From FEB-7 sp963698265 (lineage in GTDB: Bacteria > Pseudomonadota > Gammaproteobacteria > Burkholderiales > Usitatibacteraceae): DNA of 64,000 nucleotides. The translations under genes were made by a program, and so were the position numbers. Numbering within the stretch: position 1 is the first letter of the stretch; each line of letters opens with the position of its first letter. Below are positions 27,540-35,761 of this stretch, piece after piece. The stretch covers positions 186,001-250,000 of the forward strand of contig CAVOQC010000001.1 in assembly GCA_963698265.1 (NCBI GenBank), given 5' to 3'. The notes under the pieces were generated by a model. It ran no database searches, was not told where the DNA came from, and worked only from the letters and a program-made list of their open reading frames with translations.

Positions 27540-30092
27540 ATGAAACTGAACCGAAGGGAATTCATCAAGGCATCCGCCACCGTTGCCGGCTTCATCGCCA
27601 CGGGCTGCGCCATGCAGCCGGGGATCCCCGTCACGAACGCCATGGCCCTTCGCAAGGCGAAGGCCGCCGGGCCCGCGAAGGGCGCGTGGGTATCGACCGC
27701 CTGCCAGGGCTGCACCCAGTGGTGCGCGATCCAGATCTTCGTGGAGAACGGCCGCGCCGTTCGCGTGCGCGGCAACCCGAACAGCAAGTCCAACCACGGC
27801 TACGTCTGCCCGCGCGGCCACCTGATACCGCAGCAGACCTACGACCCGGACCGGATCAAGGTACCGATGAAGCGCACCAACCCGAAGAAGGGCCGCGGCG
27901 TCGATCCGAAGTGGGTGCCGATCAGCTGGGACGAGGCCCTCGACATCGTCGCGGGCAAGATGGTCGAGCTGCACAACAACAAGGAAACGGACAAGTTCTG
28001 CTACATCCGCGGCCGCTATTCCTCGACCTCCACGGGCCTGCTCTACGGCACGCTGCCGAAGGTCTTCGGCACCCCGAACTACTTCTCGCACAGCGCCATC
28101 TGCGCCGAGGCCGAGAAGATGGGGCCGGGCCTCACGCAGGGGTTCTTCGGCTACCGCGACTACGATCTCGAGCACACCAACTGCCTCGTCGCCTGGGGCA
28201 ACGACCCGCTCTCCTCCAACCGGATGGTGCCCAACACCATCCGCCGCTTCGGCGAGATCCTCGCCCGCGGCACCGTCGTCGCGGTCGACCCGCGCCTGTC
28301 CAACGTCGCCTCCAAGGCCCAGGAGTGGCTCCCGATCAAGCCGGGAACCGACGGCGCGCTCGCCAGCGCCATCGCCCACGTGATGCTCACCGAAGGGCTG
28401 TGGAACCGGGAGTTCGTGGGCGACTTCAAGGATGGCAGGAACCTGTTCGCCGCCGGGGCAACGGTCGACGAGGCCGCCTTCGCCGAGAAGGAAACCCACG
28501 GCCTGGTGAAGTGGTGGAACCTGGAGCTCAAGGACAAGACCGCGGCCTGGGCGGAGAAGGAAACGCTCATACCGGCGGCGCAAACGATCCGCGTGGCCCG
28601 CGCCATCGGCAAGGCCGCGCCGAAGGTCGCCGTGTGGATGGGCCCGGGCGTGGCGATGAACCCGCGCGGCACCTACGCCGCCATGGCCGTGCACGCGCTG
28701 AACGGCCTCGCGGGCTCGATCGACGTCGAAGGCGGGACGCTGCAGAGTTCCAGCGTGCCCCTGGGCAAGTTCCCGAGCGCCGACAAATACGTGAGCGACC
28801 AGGCCAAGGCCGCCAGCAAGGGCAAGAAGCTCGACGGCCGCGGCGCCAAGGACATGCCCGCCATGATGGGTGCGAAGCCCGGCAGCGGCGTGGTGACCAA
28901 CAACATCGCCAACGGGATGCTCAAGGACCCCGGCGCGGTGAAGGTCCTGATGAGCTCGTGGACCAACTTCAACCACTCGTGCACCGAGCCCGCGCGCTGG
29001 GACAAGGCGCTCGCCGCCGTGCCCTTCTTCGTGCACCTGGTCACCAACCCGTCGGAGATGACGCAGTTCGCCGACGTCGTTCTTCCGTCGACCTTCAATT
29101 CCAGCGAAGGGCTGTCCGTCATCACGAACTCGGGCAACCTCCACGGCTACGCCTCGATCCAGCAGCCGGCGGCCAAGCGCCTGTGGGACGTGAAGCAGGA
29201 GGAGACGGAGGTCATGTGGCTCCTGGCCGCGAAGCTGCGCGACAAGGGCGTGCCGAACCTCTTCGACTACTACTCGAAGGAATTCAAGGATCCGGAAACG
29301 GGCAAGCTCCCGAGCAACGAAATGGAGTTCGGGGAGATCGCCGCGAAGATCTCGAGCGCGCCGATGTGGATGCCCAAGGAGCCCATCAAGGGCGACAAGA
29401 TCGACGGGTGGGCGGACTTCCGCAGGAAGGGAATGTTCAGCGGCGCGAAGTACTCGTTCAAGAAGGGCTGGGGCGGGAAGTTCAATACCGCCACCAAGAA
29501 GTTCGAGTTCTTCAGCGAAACGCTCAAGAAAGGCCTCACGGAGCACGCGAAGAAGTACGAGACCACGACCGACGACATCCTGGCCGCGACGGGCTACGTC
29601 GCGCGCGGCGATCTCGCGTTCGTCCCGCACTACGAGCCACCGAAGCGCCACGGCAGCCTCCACGACTACCCGTTCGACTTCATCGACTACAAGTCGCGCC
29701 TGAACCGCGAGGGCCGCTCGCAGAACCTGCCGTGGTACCAGGAGTTCAAGAAGGTCGATCCGGGCGACGTGTCCTGGGAGGACGTGATCAAGATGAACCC
29801 GGCCGACGGCGCGAAGCTCGCGCTGAAGACCGGCGACATGGTCAAGGTGAGTTCGTCCGTGGGCTCGATCGTCGTGAAGTTGAAGCTCTGGGAAGGCGTG
29901 CGCCCCGGAACCGTGACGAAGGCCTACGGCCAGGGCCACTGGGCCTACGGGCGCGTGGCCACCCGGGACTACGCGCGGGCATTGCCCCTGGGCGGCAACA
30001 ACAACGAGATCCTCGTCGACGACTACGACCGCTTGAGCGGCGCCACGGCCCGCAACGGCGGGTTCACCGGCGTGCGCATCCAGAAGGCCTGA
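27540..30092 (+). CDS. Arr/Arx-type molybdopterin oxidoreductase, catalytic subunit (probable arsenate reductase)
   Basis: 850 residues. Tat signal NRREFIK with a hydrophobic stretch, so exported folded. C55, C58, C62 and C90 bind a 4Fe-4S cluster. R159-Y160, H184, S185, C188 (predicted Mo ligand), K193 and Y205 keep the order and spacing I recall for the active site of Shewanella ArrA. VRGNPNSK, RTNPKKGRG, HSAICAEAEKMG, QGHWAYGR and YDRLSGA match that clade. It is a DMSO-reductase-family enzyme; arsenate respiration or arsenite oxidation is likely given the neighbours, while thiosulfate, polysulfide or selenate reductases are alternatives. Start at ATG 27540, where the Tat peptide begins; no strong ribosome site is seen. 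Confidence 0.7.
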   Translation: MKLNRREFIKASATVAGFIATGCAMQPGIPVTNAMALRKAKAAGPAKGAWVSTACQGCTQWCAIQIFVENGRAVRVRGNPNSKSNHGYVCPRGHLIPQQTYDPDRIKVPMKRTNPKKGRGVDPKWVPISWDEALDIVAGKMVELHNNKETDKFCYIRGRYSSTSTGLLYGTLPKVFGTPNYFSHSAICAEAEKMGPGLTQGFFGYRDYDLEHTNCLVAWGNDPLSSNRMVPNTIRRFGEILARGTVVAVDPRLSNVASKAQEWLPIKPGTDGALASAIAHVMLTEGLWNREFVGDFKDGRNLFAAGATVDEAAFAEKETHGLVKWWNLELKDKTAAWAEKETLIPAAQTIRVARAIGKAAPKVAVWMGPGVAMNPRGTYAAMAVHALNGLAGSIDVEGGTLQSSSVPLGKFPSADKYVSDQAKAASKGKKLDGRGAKDMPAMMGAKPGSGVVTNNIANGMLKDPGAVKVLMSSWTNFNHSCTEPARWDKALAAVPFFVHLVTNPSEMTQFADVVLPSTFNSSEGLSVITNSGNLHGYASIQQPAAKRLWDVKQEETEVMWLLAAKLRDKGVPNLFDYYSKEFKDPETGKLPSNEMEFGEIAAKISSAPMWMPKEPIKGDKIDGWADFRRKGMFSGAKYSFKKGWGGKFNTATKKFEFFSETLKKGLTEHAKKYETTTDDILAATGYVARGDLAFVPHYEPPKRHGSLHDYPFDFIDYKSRLNREGRSQNLPWYQEFKKVDPGDVSWEDVIKMNPADGAKLALKTGDMVKVSSSVGSIVVKLKLWEGVRPGTVTKAYGQGHWAYGRVATRDYARALPLGGNNNEILVDDYDRLSGATARNGGFTGVRIQKA

Positions 30093-30122
30093 CCCCCGAC
30101 ACGCGAGCCACAGGAGAAGACA

Positions 30123-30890
30123 ATGAGATTCGGAATGGTGATCGACCTCCAGCGCTGCGTGGGATGCGGAGCATGCGCCATCGCCTGCAAGGCGGAGAAC
30201 AACACCCGCACGCGCGGCGACGGCCAGGCCTACAACTGGGCCGACTTCGTGATGAAGACCGAGGGGACCTTTCCCGACGCGAGGCACTGGGTGATGCCGG
30301 TGCTGTGCAACCACTGCTCCAACGCTCCCTGCGTCGAGGTCTGCCCGACGGAGCCCAAGGCGATGTTCAAGACGCCCGAGGGCGTCACCATGCACGACAC
30401 GGAACAGTGCATCGGCTGCCGGCGCTGCCAGCGCGCCTGCCCGTACAGCAGCCGGGAACTGGGCCTGGAAAGCCTCGAAGGCGAGACCTACAGCGTGATC
30501 AGCTTCAATCCCGAGAACAAGCCGACGCAGCCCTTCTGGGCCGACAAGGCGGCGGCGATTCCCGGGTGCACCGCCTCGGCGGCCGACGTCGCGAAGGCTG
30601 CCGGCGCGGCGATTCCCATGCTGAACGCGTTCGCCGAGGGCGACGTGAAGGCCATCCGCTCGGAAGGCTGCGTGGAGAAGTGCACCTTCTGCTACCACCG
30701 CACGAGCAACGGGCTGCAGCCGGCCTGTGTCGAGGTCTGCCCGTCCCAGGCGCGCATCTTCGGCGACCAGGACGACCCGAACGCCGAGATCGCGAAGGTC
30801 CTGAAGGCGCAGAAGTCCTTCCGCCTGCAGGAGGACAAGGGCACGAAGCCGAACGTCCACTACATCAACCAGTACAGCGCGCGCACCTGA
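30123..30890 (+). CDS. Four-cluster ferredoxin-like electron transfer subunit (ArrB-like)
   Basis: 255 residues, no signal peptide, so probably co-exported with the catalytic subunit. Four Cys groups are visible: CVGCGACAIAC (C12/15/18/22), CNHCSNAPCVEVCP, CIGCRRCQRACP and CVEKCTFC with ACVEVCP, enough for four 4Fe-4S clusters. An Ala-rich insert of about 45 residues lies before the last group and makes it longer than ArrB. AGGAGA sits eight bases before the ATG. It would carry electrons between the molybdenum enzyme and a membrane or periplasmic partner. No NrfD/ArrC membrane anchor gene follows. Confidence 0.85.
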   Translation: MRFGMVIDLQRCVGCGACAIACKAENNTRTRGDGQAYNWADFVMKTEGTFPDARHWVMPVLCNHCSNAPCVEVCPTEPKAMFKTPEGVTMHDTEQCIGCRRCQRACPYSSRELGLESLEGETYSVISFNPENKPTQPFWADKAAAIPGCTASAADVAKAAGAAIPMLNAFAEGDVKAIRSEGCVEKCTFCYHRTSNGLQPACVEVCPSQARIFGDQDDPNAEIAKVLKAQKSFRLQEDKGTKPNVHYINQYSART

Positions 30891-30908
30891 ACGCACGCGC
30901 GATAGACT

Positions 30909-30938
30909 GGGGGCGGGATTCTCCCGCCCCCTTTTTTT
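30909..30938 (+). terminator. Rho-independent terminator after the Fe-S subunit gene
   Basis: GGGGGCGGGA, a three-base loop and TCCCGCCCCC form a perfect ten-base-pair stem followed by seven T. It lies between the Fe-S subunit gene and the TorD-like gene, so transcription is expected to stop or drop sharply there. Confidence 0.9.
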
Positions 30939-30949
30939 CGAGGAGCCCC

Positions 30950-31585
30950 ATGGCCGACGATGAAGCGAGAAGCGGTGCCGCCCGCGCAGACCTGTGCCGG
31001 TTCCTGGCCGCCTGCTACTACGAGCCGGATGCGCGGTTCGCCGAGGAGCGGCTCTTCGAGTCCATGGCCGAGGCCGCCGGCCGGGTGGATCCGGGCCTCG
31101 CGGAGGCCGCCCGGCGCCTGGGCGAGGCGTTCGCCTCCGACACGCTCGACGACCTGCTTCTCGACTACACGCGGCTCTTCCTGGGCCCGGTGGACACGCT
31201 CGCCAAGCCCTATGGCTCGGTGTGGCTGGGGAAGGAGAAGACGCTCATGCAGGACTCCACGATGGACGTCCTCGCGCTCTACGAGGAGGGTGGCTTCGAT
31301 ATCGCGGAGGACTTCCGCGAGCTGCCCGACCACATCGCCGCCGAGCTCGAGTTCCTCTACCTGCTTCTCTTCCGCGAGAACCGCGCCCGCCTGGACGCGC
31401 AGTCCCAGGCGCTTTCGGAAGCAGCGGACCTCAAGCGCCGGTTCCTCGGTGTGCATCTCGGGCGCTGGGCAGGGCCCTTCTGTGAAGCCGTGCGCGAAGG
31501 GGCGCAATGCCACTTCTATCGTGAGCTGGCCGACCTGACCGGCCGTTTCGTCGCCGCGGAGGCGCAGCGGGCCGTCGCAGGCTGA
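30950..31585 (+). CDS. TorD/DmsD-family molybdoenzyme chaperone
   Basis: 211 residues, all-helical, no signal. The pattern of a short DLLLDYTRLFLGP segment followed by PYGSVWL and, later, ELPDHIAAELEFLYLLL is typical of the TorD family. These proteins bind the Tat signal of the partner molybdoenzyme and hold it for cofactor loading. AGGAG is five bases upstream of the ATG. The gene follows a strong terminator, so it needs read-through or its own promoter, and would be made at a low level relative to the enzyme. Confidence 0.85.
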   Translation: MADDEARSGAARADLCRFLAACYYEPDARFAEERLFESMAEAAGRVDPGLAEAARRLGEAFASDTLDDLLLDYTRLFLGPVDTLAKPYGSVWLGKEKTLMQDSTMDVLALYEEGGFDIAEDFRELPDHIAAELEFLYLLLFRENRARLDAQSQALSEAADLKRRFLGVHLGRWAGPFCEAVREGAQCHFYRELADLTGRFVAAEAQRAVAG

Positions 31586-31603
31586 CGCACAGGGGAGAGG
31601 CTC

Positions 31604-32401
31604 GTGGCCCGGCTGGTCGTTCGAGGCGCAGGCGATGTCGGGTCAGCGGTCGCGTGGCGTTTGCGCGCGGCGGGGCACGCGGTCGTCCTGCATGACCGGG
31701 CGCGCCCCTCCCATCACCGCCGGGGCATGGCGTTCACGGACGCGTACTTCGAGGGCGTGTGCACGCTTGCGGGCGTGCTGGCCAAGCGCGCCACCTCCAC
31801 GGCAAGCCTTGGAAGGATGCTCTCCTGCGGGCATGCATTGCCCGTGTCCGACGCCGATTTCGAGGAGGTCCTCGGCGCGCTGGAACCCGACGGCATCGTC
31901 GATGCGCGCATGCGAAAGCACGACGTGCCCGAATCGCAGCGCGGCCGCACCCGCCTCGCCATCGGGCTCGGGCCTGGTTTTCTCGCAGGCGAGAACGCCG
32001 ACATCGCGATCGAGACCGCTTGGGGCGACGCCCTCGGCGCCATCATCCGGGATGGGCGCGCGAGCGACTACTCGGGTGAGCCACGACCCCTCGGCGGCAT
32101 GAGCCGCGAACGCTACGCCCGTGCCCCGGTCGACGGCATCTTCGAGACGACGAGCGCGATCGGCGGTCTCGTCCACGAAGGCGAGCCGGTCGCGCGCGTC
32201 GGCGACCAGCCGATCCTCGCCCCATTGGCCGGCATCCTCCGCGGGTTGACCCACGACGGCGCCATCGTCTCGCGAGGCACAAAGATCGTCGAGGTCGATC
32301 CGCGGGGAGACCCCTCGGCCGCCTTCGGGATCGGCGAGCGCCCCGGACGCATCGCCGCAGGCGTGGTGGCGGCGGTCGAAGATGCGTTGCGGCATCATTG
32401 A
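31604..32401 (+). CDS. YqeB/EF2563-type molybdenum-enzyme accessory protein
   Basis: 265 residues from a GTG at 31604 with a purine-rich GGGGAGAGG ribosome site. N-terminal Rossmann-like motif GAGDVGSAVAWRL; the middle has IGLGPGFLAGENADIAIET and the C-terminal part APVDGIFE, GILRGLTHDGAIV and EVDPRG, which together match the EF2563/YqeB family named for selenium-dependent molybdenum hydroxylase maturation. Its exact biochemistry is not established. Being 18 bases from the chaperone gene, it is presumably a maturation factor for the molybdoenzyme here. No other selenium genes are in the window. Confidence 0.8.
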   Translation: MARLVVRGAGDVGSAVAWRLRAAGHAVVLHDRARPSHHRRGMAFTDAYFEGVCTLAGVLAKRATSTASLGRMLSCGHALPVSDADFEEVLGALEPDGIVDARMRKHDVPESQRGRTRLAIGLGPGFLAGENADIAIETAWGDALGAIIRDGRASDYSGEPRPLGGMSRERYARAPVDGIFETTSAIGGLVHEGEPVARVGDQPILAPLAGILRGLTHDGAIVSRGTKIVEVDPRGDPSAAFGIGERPGRIAAGVVAAVEDALRHH

Positions 32402-32406
32402 CAGCC

Positions 32407-32961
32407 ATGCCCCCCGCCGAACCCGCCCTGCCCTGCCTGCTCGACGCGTGGAAGAGTCACGAGTCGGAGTTGCGCGGTTTCCTCGTGCGCCGCGTGGCCG
32501 ACGGCCACCTTGCCGACGACCTGCTCCAGGAGGTGTTCCTGAAGGCGATCCGCCAGGGGCTCGGCTTCTGCGAAATCGACAATCCCCGCGCCTGGCTGTT
32601 CCAGGTTGCGCGCAATGCGGTGATCGATCACGCCCGGCTCGCGAAGGCGCAGGTCCCGTTGCCCGACGATCTTCCGTCGGCCGAAGTGGAGGCCCTGGCG
32701 CCGATCGACCGGATGACCGAGTGCCTCGGTCGGGTATTGACCGAAATCCCCGCCGATGATGCGGAAATCGTCCGCAAATGCGACCTGGAAGGCATGAAGC
32801 AGAAGGATTTCGCCGATGCTGCCGGCCTCACCCTGCCTGCCGCCAAGTCGCGCCTGCTTCGCGCCCGGGCCCGGCTTCGCGAGGTCATGACTACCAACTG
32901 CCAGGTGACCCTGGACGAATCCGGCAACGTCTGCTGCTTCGTTCCCCGCAGTTCCCCTTGA
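32407..32961 (+). CDS. SigZ-like ECF RNA polymerase sigma factor
   Basis: 184 residues. Region 2 (about 15-80) contains DDLLQEVFLKAI and NPRAWLFQVARNAVIDHAR; region 4 (about 105-160) has the helix-turn-helix KQKDFADAAGLTLPAAKSRL. The short tail has C165 and an adjacent C176-C177 pair, in the position where SigZ-type factors carry Cys. No anti-sigma gene is adjacent. I start at ATG 32407; a TTG at 32398 would overlap the previous stop. The next genes, a permease and a thioredoxin, are likely targets. Confidence 0.85.
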   Translation: MPPAEPALPCLLDAWKSHESELRGFLVRRVADGHLADDLLQEVFLKAIRQGLGFCEIDNPRAWLFQVARNAVIDHARLAKAQVPLPDDLPSAEVEALAPIDRMTECLGRVLTEIPADDAEIVRKCDLEGMKQKDFADAAGLTLPAAKSRLLRARARLREVMTTNCQVTLDESGNVCCFVPRSSP

Positions 32962-32984
32962 GGCCGTCGCGGCCGGCATGACCT

Positions 32985-33009
32985 GAATCCTTTTCCGGGC
33001 CCGCTCGTC
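32985..33009 (+). promoter_or_regulatory. Possible ECF-type promoter before the permease gene
   Basis: GAATCC (32985-32990), a 15-base spacer and CGTC (33006-33009) resemble the GGAAC...CGTC form of ECF-sigma promoters. Placed between the sigma gene and the permease. The match is short and could be chance. Confidence 0.25.
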
Positions 33010-33094
33010 TTCAGGGCATGGAAAACGCCGAAGCCAGGTTTTTTTGCCGGGCAATGACTGCCGAGGGACGGGCGTGCTTGGCCCGTCATTCGCG

Positions 33095-34132
33095 ATGAAC
33101 GCCGCGGTCATGCGCTGGCCGGAACGCAATCCGCGCGCCTTCCTGCTGCTGGGGGCGCTCGCGTGGTTCGGGCTGTACCGGATGCTCGCGCCGGCATCGG
33201 AGGCCATCGTCGCCGCCCTGCCCGTCGACCGGGCGAGCCACCTGGGCGGCGCCCTGCAGTTCTTCCTCTACGACACCCCCAAGGTCCTGCTGCTCCTGGC
33301 CGGCATCGTGTTCGTCATGGGCATGGTGAACTCCTACTTCACCCCGGAGCGCACGCGCGCCCTGCTCGCCGGCCGGACCGAAGGCGCGGCGAACGTCATG
33401 GCCGCCTGCCTGGGAATCGTCACGCCCTTCTGCTCATGCTCCGCCGTGCCGCTCTTCATCGGCTTCGTCCAGGCGGGCGTGCCGCTCGGCGTCACCTTCT
33501 CCTTCCTCATCTCCGCGCCGATGGTGAACGAGGTGGCGCTCACGCTCCTTTTCGCCCTGTTCGGCTGGAAGGTGGCGCTACTCTACCTCGGCCTCGGGCT
33601 CGCGGTGGCCATCGTGGCCGGCTGGATCATCGGCCGCCTCAAGATGGAACGCCACCTCGAGGACTGGGTCCGGGACATGCCGCACGCGAAGGCCGGGATC
33701 GACGAGGATGGATTGAGCCTTTCGGAGCGCATCGAGGCCGGCTTCGCCAGCGTGCGCGAAATCGTCGGAAAGGTCTGGCCCTATGTCGTCGCCGGCATCG
33801 CGATCGGCGCCGGCATACATGGCTACGTGCCGGAGGAATTCATGGCGAGCTTCATGGGGCGCGAGGCCTGGTGGTCGGTGCCGCTCGCGGTGCTCATCGG
33901 CGTGCCCATGTACACCAACGCGGCCGGGATCATCCCGATCGTGGAAGCGCTCCTCGCCAAGGGCGCGGCGCTGGGCACGGTGCTCGCCTTCATGATGAGC
34001 GTGATCGCGCTCTCGCTTCCCGAGATGGTGATCCTGCGCAAGGTCCTCAAGATGCGTCTCATCGCCACGTTCGTCGGGGTCGTCGCCACGGGAATCCTGC
34101 TGGTGGGTTTCGCCTTCAACGCCTTGCTCTAG
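33095..34132 (+). CDS. DUF318/ArsP-type permease
   Basis: 345 residues with about eight to ten membrane helices in two related halves. The first half has GIVTPFCSCSAVPLFIGF and ISAPMVNEV; the second has GVPMYTNAAGIIPIVEALL and SLPEMVIL. These are the marks of the permease family that includes ArsP, the trivalent organoarsenical exporter. The CSCS motif offers thiol ligands. ATG 33095 chosen because the more upstream start is a TTG and the extra residues are not family-like. Followed closely by a thioredoxin gene. Substrate is inferred from context (arsenic or another soft oxyanion). Confidence 0.75.
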   Translation: MNAAVMRWPERNPRAFLLLGALAWFGLYRMLAPASEAIVAALPVDRASHLGGALQFFLYDTPKVLLLLAGIVFVMGMVNSYFTPERTRALLAGRTEGAANVMAACLGIVTPFCSCSAVPLFIGFVQAGVPLGVTFSFLISAPMVNEVALTLLFALFGWKVALLYLGLGLAVAIVAGWIIGRLKMERHLEDWVRDMPHAKAGIDEDGLSLSERIEAGFASVREIVGKVWPYVVAGIAIGAGIHGYVPEEFMASFMGREAWWSVPLAVLIGVPMYTNAAGIIPIVEALLAKGAALGTVLAFMMSVIALSLPEMVILRKVLKMRLIATFVGVVATGILLVGFAFNALL

Positions 34133-34143
34133 GAGAGAGAAAC

Positions 34144-34386
34144 ATGGAAGTGAAAGTGCTCGGTTCGGGATGCGCGAACTGCCGCAACACGGTTGCCCTG
34201 GTCGAACAGGTTGCGGCCGCCCGCGGGGTTGCGATCCGGCTCACGAAGGTCGAGGACCTGAAGGACATCGCAGCCCTCGGCGTGATGTCGACGCCCGGCG
34301 TGGTCATCGACGGCCGCGTGGTTCACGCGGGCGGCGTTCCGTCGCGGGAGAAGGTCCAGGGATGGTTCGACGCGCCGCCGGCCTAG
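34144..34386 (+). CDS. Small thioredoxin-like protein (CxxC)
   Basis: 80 residues, TM0996/MTH895-type mini-thioredoxin. Active-site GCANCRNT near residue 10 and the cis-Pro loop MSTPGVVIDG near residue 56 are present. AGGAGAG precedes the ATG at 34144. Members commonly sit beside DUF318 permeases and probably keep permease or substrate thiols reduced, or hand over the metalloid; the role is inferred from that pairing. Convergent with glmM, 19 bases apart. Confidence 0.85.
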   Translation: MEVKVLGSGCANCRNTVALVEQVAAARGVAIRLTKVEDLKDIAALGVMSTPGVVIDGRVVHAGGVPSREKVQGWFDAPPA

Positions 34387-34405
34387 GCCTGCGCGCCAGG
34401 GGGGG

Positions 34406-35761
34406 TCAGGCCGCGCCCCGCACCGCTTCCGCGATCGACTCGGCGAGCGAGCGCACGCGAGCCGGATCCTCGCCTTCCACCATCACGCGGATGACGGGCT
34501 CCGTGCCCGAAGGGCGAAGGAGCACGCGGCCGCGACCGGCGAGCGCGGCTTCCGCCGCCGCCACGGCCTCGCGCACGGCGGAGGTCGCCGTAACGTCGCC
34601 TCGGCTCGCGAGCCGGACGTTCGTGAGCACCTGCGGCAGGAGCGTGAGGTCGCGCGTGAAGTCTCCCAGCGTCTGCCCGGCCGCCACCAGCGCCTCGAGA
34701 ACCTGCAGCGCGGAAATGATGGCGTCGCCCGTCGAATGGCAGTCGAGCAGCAGGAGATGGCCGGAATTCTCCCCGCCGCACTCCCAGCCCTTGTCGTGCA
34801 GCAGCTCCAGCACGTAGCGGTCGCCGACCTTCGCGCGGGCGAAATCGATTCCCAGCTCGCCGAAGCGCCTCTCCAGGGCGAAGTTGGTCATGAGCGTGCC
34901 CGCCACGCCCCCGCGCAACCGGCCGATCTCGTGGCGGTGCTTCGCGATCGCGTAGAGGATCTGGTCGCCGTCGAAGAGCCGCCCGTCGTGGTCGGCCATG
35001 GCGAGGCGGTCGCCGTCGCCGTCGAAGGCGATGCCGAAGTCCGCACCGTGCTCAACGACCGCCGCGGCGAGCGCGGCGGGATGCGTGGCGCCGCAGCCGG
35101 CGTTGATGTTCATGCCGTCCGGGCTCACGCCGATCGCCACCACCTCTGCGCCCAGCTCCTGGAAGACGCGCGGACCCAGGCGATGGCAGGCGCCGTGCGC
35201 GCAGTCGACGACGAGCTTCAACCCGCGCAGGGTGCGGTGCTTGGCGAACGTGCCCTTGCAGAACTCGATGTAGCGCCCCTCCGCGTCGTGCAGCCGCTCG
35301 GCCTTGCCGAGCTGGGACGACTCGCGCGTGACGAGCGGCTGGGCGAGCACCGCCTCGATCTCGTGCTCGACCGCGTCGGGAAGCTTCGCGCCCTCCGCCG
35401 AGAAGAACTTGATGCCGTTGTCCTCGAACGGATTGTGCGAGGCCGACACCATGATGCCCGCCGAGAGCCGGAGCGCGCGCGTGAGGAAGGCCACGCCCGG
35501 CGTGGGCATGGGGCCCACGAGCAGCGTGTCCACGCCCGCGGCGAGGAGCCCCGACTCGAGCGCCGACTCGAACATGTAGCCCGAGATGCGCGTGTCCTTG
35601 CCGATGAGGACCGCGGGCCGGTCGCGGTGCGGCGGAGCGACGTCCGCGCGCGAGAGCACCTGGCCCGCGGCGTAGCCCAGGCGAAGCACGAAATCCGGCG
35701 TGATGGGCGCCTCGCCCACGCGGCCGCGGATGCCGTCGGTGCCGAAGTATTTCCGGGTCAT
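34406..35761 (-). CDS. glmM: Phosphoglucosamine mutase
   Basis: 451 residues, typical length. Converts glucosamine 6-phosphate to glucosamine 1-phosphate for peptidoglycan and lipopolysaccharide. FGTDGIRG at the N-terminus, phosphoserine S108 in SASHNPFEDNG, metal-binding DGDGDR and the phosphate-binding RPSGTEPVIRVM near the C-terminus are all intact. ATG at 35761 overlaps the folP stop (ATGA). Confidence 0.97.
   Translation of the reverse strand: MTRKYFGTDGIRGRVGEAPITPDFVLRLGYAAGQVLSRADVAPPHRDRPAVLIGKDTRISGYMFESALESGLLAAGVDTLLVGPMPTPGVAFLTRALRLSAGIMVSASHNPFEDNGIKFFSAEGAKLPDAVEHEIEAVLAQPLVTRESSQLGKAERLHDAEGRYIEFCKGTFAKHRTLRGLKLVVDCAHGACHRLGPRVFQELGAEVVAIGVSPDGMNINAGCGATHPAALAAAVVEHGADFGIAFDGDGDRLAMADHDGRLFDGDQILYAIAKHRHEIGRLRGGVAGTLMTNFALERRFGELGIDFARAKVGDRYVLELLHDKGWECGGENSGHLLLLDCHSTGDAIISALQVLEALVAAGQTLGDFTRDLTLLPQVLTNVRLASRGDVTATSAVREAVAAAEAALAGRGRVLLRPSGTEPVIRVMVEGEDPARVRSLAESIAEAVRGAA

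Noticed and set aside
34389..34416. GGCCTG/CAGGCC inverted repeat between the mini-thioredoxin gene and glmM
   Set aside because: Only five to six pairs with a long loop and no T-tract.
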